In this document: positions 22,909 to 31,058 of the stretch, one piece after another
Layout of the letters: each line of letters begins with the position of its first letter
Numbering within the stretch: position 1 is the first letter of the stretch
Notes under the pieces: generated by a model
The model's input: only the letters and a program-made list of their open reading frames with translations
What the model was told of the DNA's origin: nothing
Databases searched by the model: none
Program-made: the position numbers and the translations under genes
Assembly (NCBI GenBank): GCA_045106815.1
Contig: JBGCFG010000024.1
Location: 62,001 to 126,000 of the forward strand
DNA: 64,000 nt
From: JAUIAI01 sp045106815
GTDB taxonomy: Bacteria; Pseudomonadota; Gammaproteobacteria; Burkholderiales; Burkholderiaceae_E
Direction of reading: 5' to 3'

Positions 22909-25229
22909 GCTGCCACCCGCTTGATCTCGATGGGTTTGTATTCGCGCTTTCGCTCTAAGATCAATGGCAGGCAGCGCTGATCATCCTGATGAATCGAGAC
23001 GCAATCAAGACACTGAAAGCATTCCTGATAATCAATTTTTCCGACCGGTGTGATGGCCTGATAGTCACACCGAAAACGGCAGGTTTGACACGGTGTACCG
23101 CATTCGGCTTTGCGCGGAATCCACTTTAAGAGACGAACCCTGCCCATCACCGCAAGCGCGGCGCCAAGCGGACACAGATACTTACAGTAACCCCGGTACA
23201 CAAACAAGCTCAGCGCCAGACAGGCGATCGCCCACGCGATGTAGGGCCACTCCCGTTGGAATGTCATGCTGATTGTTGTTTTGAATGGTTCGATTTCAAC
23301 GAAACGCTCGGTCCAGGTGCCTGACAAGACGGCTGCAACCAGAATGATGGCGAGCACGCCGTACTTGACCCATTTCAGAGCCGCATCTGTGGCCGAGCGC
23401 AGTGTTCTTTGTTTCAGTCCGAACGCAGAAGCAAGTTTGTTGATCAGCTCCTGGAAGGCGCCGAAAGGGCAAAGCCAGCCACAGAAGGTTCCCCGACCCC
23501 ACACGAACAGGGTCACGAGCACAAATGCCCAAAGAGTGACAGCCATCGGGTCGGCGAGCAGGAACTCAGCGCTTTGGCCTGACGTGACAGCTTCAAGCAT
23601 TGAAGTGATGTTGACAATGGTGAGTTGCCCCTGGCCGTACCACCCTATAAAGCCAAGCGTAAAGATTAGGAATAAGGTTCTGAATACTGAAAGCCTACGG
23701 GCGCTGACAGAGAGCTGGCGTTGAGCAATCAATGCGATCGTCAGTACAAGCAGCGCGCCAACCAGAATAGCGATGTCGGTCTTACGCTGTTGCCACACTT
23801 TCACCCATTGGGGCGTTTCGAGGACGGGCAGCCATTGCGCAACATTAGGAATATCGAAAACATGCTCAACATCGACAGTCACGGCTTGATCCTGACGCAA
23901 GCGGGAGACCACAAAGATGGCCGAGAAAGCTTGCATGACATCGAAACCGTCGCCGGGTTTGGTGCTGAAGAATTTCGGCTCTGACCCCTCGCTAACACCA
24001 GAGCCTTTGCCGGTCAGTCGCACGCGATGAGCGTAGTCGACTTTGGTTAGTGGAAATCGTTTTCCATTTTGTTCTAGCAGTAGTTCTGCGGCGTATCGCG
24101 GTTTCTTTTGCTCGGACGACAAAATGGAATACCGGCTGGCGTCCTGAACAATGAAGACCTGGGCGCCTTCCTCGCGCAGCGCTCTTACCTGCTCCCATCC
24201 CTTACTGCTAAGCATGTTTCTACCGGCTTGTGGCAGGCTGACCGGGGCGACCCAAGCATCCAGAGACAGTGCGCTTGGACGAAGAATTGCCGTGGAATCC
24301 TGATTGGTGCCAGCCGTGCCTTTGAACAGCCCTTCAAGATCACGGTTTTCGAGTTCGATTCGTTGGAGCAGCCCGGTGTCAATGAGAGGGTTCCAGCCCA
24401 TTCGCTCGTACTTCTCATTTCGCCCGGACGGCCCAAACGCCGCAGGGGCGGCGTTGGGGTCATTCAGCCTTGCTTCAGCAACCTGTACGGCAGCAGACAT
24501 GATGCTCTTATTAATCGCAATGGCTGTGACGGTACCTCGCAAAATGCCGTGCAGGCTCGCCGTTACCTCATCGCGACTCGGCGTGCTGTTCGCTTTGTAG
24601 ATCTGAATTTCGTGGTTAATCGTCAGATCATCGTATTGCTTCGAGAAGACAGCGAGTTCACTGAATCCAGCTTCACCGCCAAAAATCGGTTCCGAGTGCT
24701 GAATCAGTCGCACATTAAGAAGCTTGCCGTCCGGGGTCATCAGGATCAGCAAATTGATTGGTTTGCCTGAGTAGCCACGAACAGGTTCAACATCAATCGA
24801 CTCAAATAGGAATGCGAACAGCTGTGGTTCAGGCGTCCCGCCATGGCCTGACGGTACGGGCCTGAAGACGGGCCAAACAGGCACTAGCGAATTGCGCTCT
24901 CCGAGGATGAGCGATTCAGAGACATCGGTGTGCAAAATCTCGGTCAGCTGTGTTGGCGACAACTGTCCGGCATGAGCACTTAGTGCAAAACCCAGAAATG
25001 CGGCGGTCAGTGCCAGCCATTTCACGACTAAATTGATCAAGTGAATCAAATGCTTCAATTTGCGAACGGGTTGGGTGTCACTAAATGGGATGGGTGCCAA
25101 ATGGCTTTGGCTATTGTTTGATGCGTCATGGGCCAAGCTTGGATATCCGGACTCGGCAAGCACGCATAGTAAGCGTCTGGAACAGATTGGATGGATCTCG
25201 ACTAGGAATCTTAGTCGGAAATCATGCAC
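22905..25229 (-). CDS. NosR/NirI-family flavoprotein and polyferredoxin
   Basis: 774 residues from the longest start; a signal-type helix (about 68-87, ending LSAHA) implies that the true start lies close to residue 58-69, perhaps at TTG or GTG. A periplasmic FMN-binding domain (about 90-290) has RGTVTA at 231-236, where Thr 233 or 235 is the likely FMN attachment site. Membrane helices follow, with CGWLCPFGAFQE, and then cytoplasmic 4Fe-4S sites CGTPCQTCRFRC and CFQCLDC. NosR members feed electrons to N2O reductase or other periplasmic redox enzymes. No nosZ is present; the divergent neighbour is a PQQ dehydrogenase. The assigned substrate pathway is unknown. Confidence 0.87.
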   Translation of the reverse strand: MHDFRLRFLVEIHPICSRRLLCVLAESGYPSLAHDASNNSQSHLAPIPFSDTQPVRKLKHLIHLINLVVKWLALTAAFLGFALSAHAGQLSPTQLTEILHTDVSESLILGERNSLVPVWPVFRPVPSGHGGTPEPQLFAFLFESIDVEPVRGYSGKPINLLILMTPDGKLLNVRLIQHSEPIFGGEAGFSELAVFSKQYDDLTINHEIQIYKANSTPSRDEVTASLHGILRGTVTAIAINKSIMSAAVQVAEARLNDPNAAPAAFGPSGRNEKYERMGWNPLIDTGLLQRIELENRDLEGLFKGTAGTNQDSTAILRPSALSLDAWVAPVSLPQAGRNMLSSKGWEQVRALREEGAQVFIVQDASRYSILSSEQKKPRYAAELLLEQNGKRFPLTKVDYAHRVRLTGKGSGVSEGSEPKFFSTKPGDGFDVMQAFSAIFVVSRLRQDQAVTVDVEHVFDIPNVAQWLPVLETPQWVKVWQQRKTDIAILVGALLVLTIALIAQRQLSVSARRLSVFRTLFLIFTLGFIGWYGQGQLTIVNITSMLEAVTSGQSAEFLLADPMAVTLWAFVLVTLFVWGRGTFCGWLCPFGAFQELINKLASAFGLKQRTLRSATDAALKWVKYGVLAIILVAAVLSGTWTERFVEIEPFKTTISMTFQREWPYIAWAIACLALSLFVYRGYCKYLCPLGAALAVMGRVRLLKWIPRKAECGTPCQTCRFRCDYQAITPVGKIDYQECFQCLDCVSIHQDDQRCLPLILERKREYKPIEIKRVAA

Positions 25230-25468
25230 AATGGGCTTGTAGCAAAAGCAGGTAGTCCGTTTATAGCGATGACTGATTGGCTCTAGCTCGCGTGACTAAA
25301 TCAGTTCGCGGCACTGCAGCAAATCACTAAAAGAGGCCGAGTGGGTAAGACTGATTCGGTCGCCTTTAGCGAAAACGGAATGCTCGTTCGTTTTAGATTG
25401 GCCATCTGGCCATGGGACCGTTCGGTCCGAATTAAACACAAGAGCCTGAAGGCTTAGGAGGCAGACAA
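25230..25468. promoter_or_regulatory. Divergent promoter region between nosR-type and PQQ-dehydrogenase genes
   Basis: A 239-bp gap that must hold promoters for both divergent transcripts. The palindrome GGACCG-TT-CGGTCC lies at 25415-25428, about 40 bp before the dehydrogenase ATG, next to a doubled TGGCCA (25399-25412). Either could be an operator. AGGAGG at 25458-25463 is a strong Shine-Dalgarno for the ATG at 25469. No confident -35/-10 pair was picked. Confidence 0.55.
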
Positions 25469-27148
25469 ATGAAAGCAGTTGTCAAACCGCTTGCGCTCGG
25501 CGCATTGCTGGTATGCGCCAGCGTGGCGAATGCGAGTGACTGGGGCGTCTATGGTGGTGACACCGGAAATACTCGCTTCAGTAAAGCAGACCTTATCAAC
25601 ACCTCGAACGCAAAAGACTTGAGGGTTAAGTTTGCAGTTCAACTGGGGACAACGCGGTCACAGGAGTCAACGCCGATTCTGGTTGACGGGACCTTGTTCG
25701 TCACGTCTTCCTTCGGCCCCAAAAACGTCATTGCTGTAGACGCCAAGACTGGCAAGCAGAAGTGGCGCTACTCACCTGACGTGCCTCGTGGCATTGACCA
25801 GTTTGCCTGTTGTGACGTGAATAACCGGGGTGTCACTTACGCCGACGGAAAAATCCTAGTCGGGCGACTTGACTCCAACGTAGTCGCGCTGGATGCAAAG
25901 ACCGGCAAAGAGATGTGGAAGTCCAAGATCGTCGACTACAAGCAGGGCTCGGTGATTACCTCCCCGCCAACCGTCGCCAAAGGGGTTGTCATCACCGGTT
26001 TTGGTGGGGGTGAATATGGTGTTCGCGGCGCGCTCGTCGGCCTTGATCTGGCAACCGGCAAGGAAAAGTGGCGGACCTACACGGTGCCACTGCAAGGTGA
26101 AAAGAATGGCGACACCTGGAAGGGCGACTCAGGTCAGTATGGTGGCGGTGCGGCTTGGTTTATCGGCTCCTATGATCCAGAGCTGAATCTGGTTTACTAC
26201 GGCACCAGCAACCCGGCGCCTTGGTCTGCTGTTGTGCGCGGCAATGACTCATCTGATATCGGCAAATTTACCAATTTGTATACGACATCTGCGCTCGCCC
26301 TCGAGCCAGAAACAGGTGAAATCAAGTGGCACTATCAATTCACTCCACACGACGCTTGGGACTATGACGGCGTGAATGAATTGGTTTTTGCTGACCTGCC
26401 AATGGACGGCGGAAACAAAAAGGTCATCATGCAGGCCAACCGTAATGGCTTTTTCTACGTGATTGATCGAGCCAACGGCAAGTTGCTATCTGCGAAGCCT
26501 TTTGTTGATGGCGTTAACTGGGCCACTGGTATTGACCTCAAGACCGGCATGCCGATCGAGACGCCGGGAAATGTGAAGCGCCCGGGGATGAAGCGAAATG
26601 CGGTTGATGTTTGCCCCAATCTAATTGGCGGCAAGAACTGGCAGCCCATGAGCTACAACCCCATGACCAAGCTCGTTTATATGCCGACCAACAACCTTTG
26701 CATGGATATGGAAGGGATCGAGGCGGAATACAAGCGCGGTGCGTTTTACCTTGGCGTGAACTTTGATCTGGGTAAACCAGGGCCAGGTTCACACCTTGGC
26801 GGCGTGAAAGCATGGGACCCCGTTGCCCAAAAAGAGGTGTGGTTCAACAAAGAAGCCTTGCCATTCGGTGGGGGCACGATGACTACCGCGGGTGGTTTGG
26901 TCTTCCACGGTGAAATTGACGGTGAGTTCAGAGCCCTCGATGCCAAGACGGGTAAGTCTTTGTGGAGCTTCCAGACAGGTTCGGGTATTTCGGCCGCACC
27001 CATGACTTACATCCTCGATGGTAAGCAGTATGTTGCCGTTGTGTCCGGACGAACCCAAACCATGCCTGCGTTCTTTGGTGCGCCTGGCGAGAAGATGGTT
27101 GAAGCGAGTCCTGAAGGTGGCACCATGTTCGTGTTTGCCCTCGATTAA
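25469..27148 (+). CDS. PQQ-dependent alcohol dehydrogenase, lanthanide-type signature
   Basis: 559 residues with a signal peptide (about 1-22, ending ANA) and the eight-bladed propeller of methanol/ethanol quinoproteins. The vicinal disulfide is C114-C115. In TPHDAWDYDGVNE, D298 is the catalytic base and D300 is the extra Asp that marks lanthanide-dependent XoxF and ExaF/PedH enzymes; Ca-dependent MxaF has a non-acidic residue there. E182-type and N248-type metal ligands (GGGEYG, GTSNPAPW) are present. At 559 residues it is shorter than most relatives (about 580-620). Oxidises alcohols in the periplasm and passes electrons to cytochrome c, probably the fused protein encoded next. Confidence 0.92.
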   Translation: MKAVVKPLALGALLVCASVANASDWGVYGGDTGNTRFSKADLINTSNAKDLRVKFAVQLGTTRSQESTPILVDGTLFVTSSFGPKNVIAVDAKTGKQKWRYSPDVPRGIDQFACCDVNNRGVTYADGKILVGRLDSNVVALDAKTGKEMWKSKIVDYKQGSVITSPPTVAKGVVITGFGGGEYGVRGALVGLDLATGKEKWRTYTVPLQGEKNGDTWKGDSGQYGGGAAWFIGSYDPELNLVYYGTSNPAPWSAVVRGNDSSDIGKFTNLYTTSALALEPETGEIKWHYQFTPHDAWDYDGVNELVFADLPMDGGNKKVIMQANRNGFFYVIDRANGKLLSAKPFVDGVNWATGIDLKTGMPIETPGNVKRPGMKRNAVDVCPNLIGGKNWQPMSYNPMTKLVYMPTNNLCMDMEGIEAEYKRGAFYLGVNFDLGKPGPGSHLGGVKAWDPVAQKEVWFNKEALPFGGGTMTTAGGLVFHGEIDGEFRALDAKTGKSLWSFQTGSGISAAPMTYILDGKQYVAVVSGRTQTMPAFFGAPGEKMVEASPEGGTMFVFALD

Positions 27149-27165
27149 TCAGTGGAGAATGATTG

Positions 27166-28314
27166 ATGTTTTCGATGCGTAGTTGGTCACTTCTATGCGC
27201 ATCTGTAGTGGTTTGTGTCGCTGGCGCTCTTGTAGCGCCGGCGGCACATGCTCAAGCAGTTCGCGTATGTGTAGATCCTGACAATCTTCCGTTTAGCAAA
27301 GAGATTGGCCCGACTAAAGGACTCTATGTAGAACTCGCTGAACTGGTTGGTCAGAAGCTCAACGAGCCCATTCAATACATCTGGTGGTTAACGTATAACC
27401 AACGCAAGGCCATGAGAAACACGGTCAAGCAAGGTAAGTGCGATGCCATTTTTGCGGTCCCAACCACCAAGGCCTGGCATGCTCGCGGCCTGGACCGATC
27501 TGTCTCATTCCTGAATTTGTCGTATGCCTTGGTCGCGCCGCCTGAGTTGACGTTTACCAAGTTGGAAGACCTTCGCGATAAAACGGTTGGGGTGCAGTTT
27601 CAGACAAATCCGCATGTGCTGATGTCAATGCAGCCAGGCTATAAAACTAAAACATACCGCACGGCGGAAGACTTGCTAGACGGACTCGCCAAGCAGGAAA
27701 TCGATGCTGCGATGCTGTGGGGACCCGTCGCCGGTTATCAAAACAAGGCAAATTACGAATCGCGCTGGCAAGTGACACCGATGTCCGGTGGTGAGTTGGA
27801 AGGTGCAGTGTCGGTTGCTGTCCGCAGCGAAGTCACGGGACTAAAGGCGCGGATCGATAAAGCCTTAACTGAGCTTAAGCCGCAGATTGCCGAGTTGGCT
27901 GACAAGTACGGTCTGCCGGCCGCCAGTCCAGTCGACATGAGCGAGCTGTCCTTAGCGGCGGCACCCGAAAAAACTTCTTCATCCGTTCAAGTGCCGTCAG
28001 GTGCGGTTCATCAGGTGGCCAATTCGAAGCCGGAATCAGTGAGTGTCGCCACGTCGCCTGAGGAGATGACCAAAGCGGGTGCTGTGAGATTTAACGATGT
28101 CTGCGCGCACTGCCATGGGACGAATGGTGTTCAGTTTGTGAAGCCTCGGGATCTGCGCCGTCTGCGACTGCGGTATGACACCGACTGGGAGCAGACTGCA
28201 CGCGAGACCATTCTCAACGGCATCGAAGACTACGGCATGCCCACCTGGAAAGATATCCTCTCCGACCAGCAACTTGAGGAAGTCATGGCGTTTTTGCGCA
28301 CCATTCAAAAATGA
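27166..28314 (+). CDS. XoxJ/MxaJ-like binding protein fused to cytochrome c
   Basis: 382 residues. A signal peptide (to about residue 29) precedes an SBP_bac_3 domain (about 32-250) of the MxaJ/XoxJ type with VCVDPDNLPFS, the usual opening. A Ser/Val-rich linker (about 255-300) leads to a mono-haem cytochrome c domain with CAHCH and a Met ligand in YGMPTW. In methylotrophs XoxJ and the electron acceptor XoxG are separate proteins; here both functions appear joined. GGAG lies eight bases before the ATG at 27166; a TTG at 27163 is possible. The gap to the dehydrogenase is 17 bp, so they form one operon. Confidence 0.88.
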   Translation: MFSMRSWSLLCASVVVCVAGALVAPAAHAQAVRVCVDPDNLPFSKEIGPTKGLYVELAELVGQKLNEPIQYIWWLTYNQRKAMRNTVKQGKCDAIFAVPTTKAWHARGLDRSVSFLNLSYALVAPPELTFTKLEDLRDKTVGVQFQTNPHVLMSMQPGYKTKTYRTAEDLLDGLAKQEIDAAMLWGPVAGYQNKANYESRWQVTPMSGGELEGAVSVAVRSEVTGLKARIDKALTELKPQIAELADKYGLPAASPVDMSELSLAAAPEKTSSSVQVPSGAVHQVANSKPESVSVATSPEEMTKAGAVRFNDVCAHCHGTNGVQFVKPRDLRRLRLRYDTDWEQTARETILNGIEDYGMPTWKDILSDQQLEEVMAFLRTIQK

Positions 28315-28323
28315 TGCTCCGGC

Positions 28324-28364
28324 GGCCTAAGGCAAAGCTCGGCCTAACTTTAGGGCCTTAGGCC
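28324..28364. repeat. 10-bp inverted repeat in the 82-bp intercistronic gap
   Basis: GGCCTAAGGC (28324-28333) and GCCTTAGGCC (28355-28364) are exact inverted arms around a 21-base loop that holds another GGCCTAA. There is no T-run, so it is not a classical terminator. It may set mRNA processing or stability between the redox pair and the channel genes. Confidence 0.6.
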
Positions 28365-28396
28365 AGTCGTAGAAAGAAACACCAGGGGCAGTCAGG

Positions 28397-29134
28397 ATGG
28401 CGACGAAAATCATGAGCGCGGGATTGGTCAAAGCTGAGCGCGCACCGAGCAGGCCGCCACCATTTATCGAACCAATTTGGTTTGAATGGCTCACCCTAGC
28501 TGGATTGTTGGCATTTGCTGGTTGGCTGCTAGGTGTTGAAGGTGTCTGGGCATTGTTGCTCAACTCAGACCCCACTGGCATTACCCTGGTGATTGTCGTT
28601 ATCTTCACTGGCGGCACATTCTGGTGTGGCTCTCGGGCCCGAGAACTCGGCCGTCAACGGGCGGCGCTGACCGCCGCACTTAATCGCGGAAATCAAGCGA
28701 CTGCTGACGATGGCTGGGCGGCAGAATACTGGGTTGCCCTGAAGTCCAAACCGCTTGATGCTGCGGCGCCAATTGATCTATTGCTCGAGCGTAGCCACGG
28801 CACCCATTCAACTGCTTGGTGGGTTAACGGCATTCAACTCAAGCTGGGCTTGCTCGGTAAGGTGATTGGCTTTTCTATTCTGGCGCTTCAAATTGGCGAG
28901 ATTCAGAGCTTTGATCCTTCTGAGGCACAAACACTGCTTAAAAGCCTCACCGCCGGTCTAGGGGTGGCGCTGCTCACGACGATGGTGGGGCTTGTCGGCA
29001 ATATTTTGCTTGGACTGCAGCTGACCCGCCTTGATCGATTCGCAGATGAAATCGTTTCGCTCGCGCAAATGCACGGCATGACCATCATGGCAGCGAATAC
29101 GGAACAACAAACATTGTTAGCGAGAGCAGACTAA
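28397..29134 (+). CDS. MotA/TolQ/ExbB-like proton channel protein
   Basis: 245 residues with about four helices: two near the N-terminus (about 32-50 and 58-75) and two in the C-terminal half, where GKVIGFSILALQIGEI and the Gly-rich AGLGVALLTTMVGLVGN match the MotA_ExbB core. Such proteins form the ion channel that powers TonB, Tol or flagellar systems together with an ExbD/TolR/MotB partner, which the next gene supplies. AGGGG is spaced nine bases before the ATG. The next start (GTG 29135) directly follows the stop. Not close to true ExbB by eye, so the driven machine is unknown. Confidence 0.8.
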   Translation: MATKIMSAGLVKAERAPSRPPPFIEPIWFEWLTLAGLLAFAGWLLGVEGVWALLLNSDPTGITLVIVVIFTGGTFWCGSRARELGRQRAALTAALNRGNQATADDGWAAEYWVALKSKPLDAAAPIDLLLERSHGTHSTAWWVNGIQLKLGLLGKVIGFSILALQIGEIQSFDPSEAQTLLKSLTAGLGVALLTTMVGLVGNILLGLQLTRLDRFADEIVSLAQMHGMTIMAANTEQQTLLARAD

Positions 29135-29770
29135 GTGCGCTCACGTCACCGCTCCAGAGAGCCGGAGGTTGATCCGTTCTACGACATGTTATTCAACATG
29201 CTGATCGCCTTTGTTTTCTGCTTCATCATTGCGCTGCTCGCGATCAATCCGCGTGCGATGAAAGCCGGTGATGTTCCTGCAAAAGCGGAGTACATCGTGA
29301 CGCTAAGCTGGCCGGACAATGACCCCAATGATCTCGACATGTGGGCTGAAGGACCTGCCGGCGAGCTGATCTGGTTCCGAGCGCGTGAATCTGGGCTGAT
29401 GCACCTGGATCGGGACGATCGTGGTTTATCCAATGACAAGGTAGTGGTTGATGGCAAGACATTCATTAATCCACTCAACCAGGAGGTCATTACGATCAGA
29501 GGGATTTCACCGGGCGAGTATGTCGTCAATGCTCACTACTACGAATCCAACAAAGGGCCCAAAAGTGCTGAAACGACAAATTCGGCCGCGGGTCAGGCCG
29601 TGCCTGTCACATTGACCGTTGTCAAAGTGAATCCGCGGGCCGAGGTTGTTTTTTACGGCCAGAAGACGCTTTCCAACAAAGGGGACGAAGTGACAATGGC
29701 TCGTTTCACGATCGCAGCGGATGGCGAGGTGTCGGGCATAAATACACTGGCTAAGAAGCTGGCCAGATAG
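29135..29770 (+). CDS. ExbD-like one-helix protein with C-terminal beta domain
   Basis: 211 residues starting at GTG 29135, next to the upstream stop. One helix (about 19-42) is preceded by DPFYDMLFNML, placing an Asp before the helix as in ExbD/TolR. The periplasmic part contains LSWPDNDPNDLDMWAEGP, a DUF2135-like beta strand pattern, and ends with KVNPRAEVVFYGQ. It is the probable stator partner of the MotA/ExbB-like channel. The combination with the extra beta domain is not one I recognise. Function unknown. Confidence 0.72.
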   Translation: MRSRHRSREPEVDPFYDMLFNMLIAFVFCFIIALLAINPRAMKAGDVPAKAEYIVTLSWPDNDPNDLDMWAEGPAGELIWFRARESGLMHLDRDDRGLSNDKVVVDGKTFINPLNQEVITIRGISPGEYVVNAHYYESNKGPKSAETTNSAAGQAVPVTLTVVKVNPRAEVVFYGQKTLSNKGDEVTMARFTIAADGEVSGINTLAKKLAR

Positions 29771-29799
29771 TTGGTTAATAACGGCGAACGGAATCGCAC

Positions 29800-30306
29800 A
29801 TGAGTCTCGGAATCATTCTCGGTTTTGCTGCACTAGTCTTTTTGAGCCTTTTGTCGTTGCTTTGGTCGCGCTGGCCAATGTGGTTTAAGGCGATCCTGGT
29901 GGCTGGCGTCACCTCTATGTATTTTCTGGGGTATTCCGCGGTGCATGCTATCTGGGGAACGCCGAGCACTGATGCACTGCCAGATCAATTTGTCATGATT
30001 TCAGCGGTGGTTGATGAACCAACTCCAAAGAATTCTGGGGCACTTTATTTGTGGATCAGTGAGCTTCAAGAAGGTCAGGTGACAACGATTTCGCCGCGAG
30101 CCTACAAGCTACCTTACACGCGGGACTTACACACTCGAATCGAAGAGTCATTGCGTCGAAGTCGTGATGGGGTCAGCCAGATGGGCCGTGCGATCGAGAG
30201 CAAGAAGATGAGTAAGGGCAAAGGGGTCGGTCTACTGCAACCAGGTAGCGAAGATCAGGAAATTGAGATACGCGACTTGCCTAGACCAGAATTGCCTGAG
30301 AAATAA
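29800..30306 (+). CDS. Two-helix membrane protein of the channel cluster
   Basis: 168 residues with two N-terminal helices (about 4-22 and 28-49), a periplasmic-type middle segment with Trp and Tyr and a Lys/Arg-rich C-terminal third. No family is recognised. It lies 29 bp after the ExbD-like gene, and its stop overlaps the next start by one base (TAATG), so it is almost surely part of the same operon and system. Confidence 0.7.
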   Translation: MSLGIILGFAALVFLSLLSLLWSRWPMWFKAILVAGVTSMYFLGYSAVHAIWGTPSTDALPDQFVMISAVVDEPTPKNSGALYLWISELQEGQVTTISPRAYKLPYTRDLHTRIEESLRRSRDGVSQMGRAIESKKMSKGKGVGLLQPGSEDQEIEIRDLPRPELPEK

Positions 30307-31007
30307 TGCGCTATCAAGTCCCAATCATTTTCATTGCGGTCTTGCTTAGTGCATGTGACAAGACGCCCGTCGGAGACGAGATGTTCCCCCTGGAAAAGGG
30401 CCGTAGCTGGACTTATCAGGTGACCACCAACTATCAGGGGCAGGCGCCGATTGAAAGTGAATTGAACATCAAAGCGCTGGGGTCAGACACAATCGATGGG
30501 CAGACGGTCTGGCGGCGCTACAGTGATACTGGATCTGAATACTGGCTAAGGCCCGACGAAACCGGGATTATCCGTGTTGCGAGCAAACACGGCCTGGACA
30601 ACAAAGCCGTCGTTGATAAACCGTCTCGATATGTCTTGAAGAAACCCTTTGCAATTGATTCGAGCTGGTCTGCACCCACGACTGCCTATCTGCTCGAAAG
30701 ATACAACCAGAAGCCTAAGCGTGTGAGTGAAACCCACGGCTTCTTCCCGATGGAATATCGAATCGACGCGGTTGATATCGATGTGGCCACACAAGCGGGC
30801 AAGTTTTCGGCCTGCTTATTGGTCTTGGGGCGCGCTGCCATTAGGCTGTATGTAGATGCCGCGTTGGCTTGGCGAAACGTTCCGCTGACAACCCGTGAGT
30901 GGTATTGCCCACAGGTTGGCTTAGTTAAACTTGAGCGCGAAGAGCCCACGCCTTCACGGTTCATGAAAGGCGGTAAATACACTCTTGAACTTATCGCATG
31001 GGAGTAG
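30306..31007 (+). CDS. Predicted lipoprotein of the channel cluster
   Basis: 233 residues with a lipoprotein signal: a short hydrophobic stretch ending LLSAC, with Cys at about residue 16. The mature part is beta-rich and includes MFPLEKGRSWTYQV and REWYCPQVGLV, patterns seen in several uncharacterised periplasmic lipoproteins. Co-translated with the upstream two-helix protein. Function unknown. Confidence 0.72.
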   Translation: MRYQVPIIFIAVLLSACDKTPVGDEMFPLEKGRSWTYQVTTNYQGQAPIESELNIKALGSDTIDGQTVWRRYSDTGSEYWLRPDETGIIRVASKHGLDNKAVVDKPSRYVLKKPFAIDSSWSAPTTAYLLERYNQKPKRVSETHGFFPMEYRIDAVDIDVATQAGKFSACLLVLGRAAIRLYVDAALAWRNVPLTTREWYCPQVGLVKLEREEPTPSRFMKGGKYTLELIAWE

Positions 31008-31058
31008 TGGCGTTGAGCCCGATGATGCGCTGCGTCCGGGCCAGATAGAACACCGAGT

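Noticed and set aside
25033..25049. TTGATCAAGTGAATCAA resembling an FNR box
   Set aside because: The half-sites are separated by seven bases, not four, and the site lies inside the NosR-type coding frame near its signal peptide.
22905..25229. Part of a nitrous oxide reductase (nos) cluster
   Set aside because: No nosZ, nosD, nosF or nosY is present; neighbours are ApbE and PQQ-dehydrogenase genes.
25469..27148. Calcium-dependent MxaF-type methanol dehydrogenase
   Set aside because: The extra Asp in WDYD and the absence of an mxaI-type small subunit favour the lanthanide-type enzyme.
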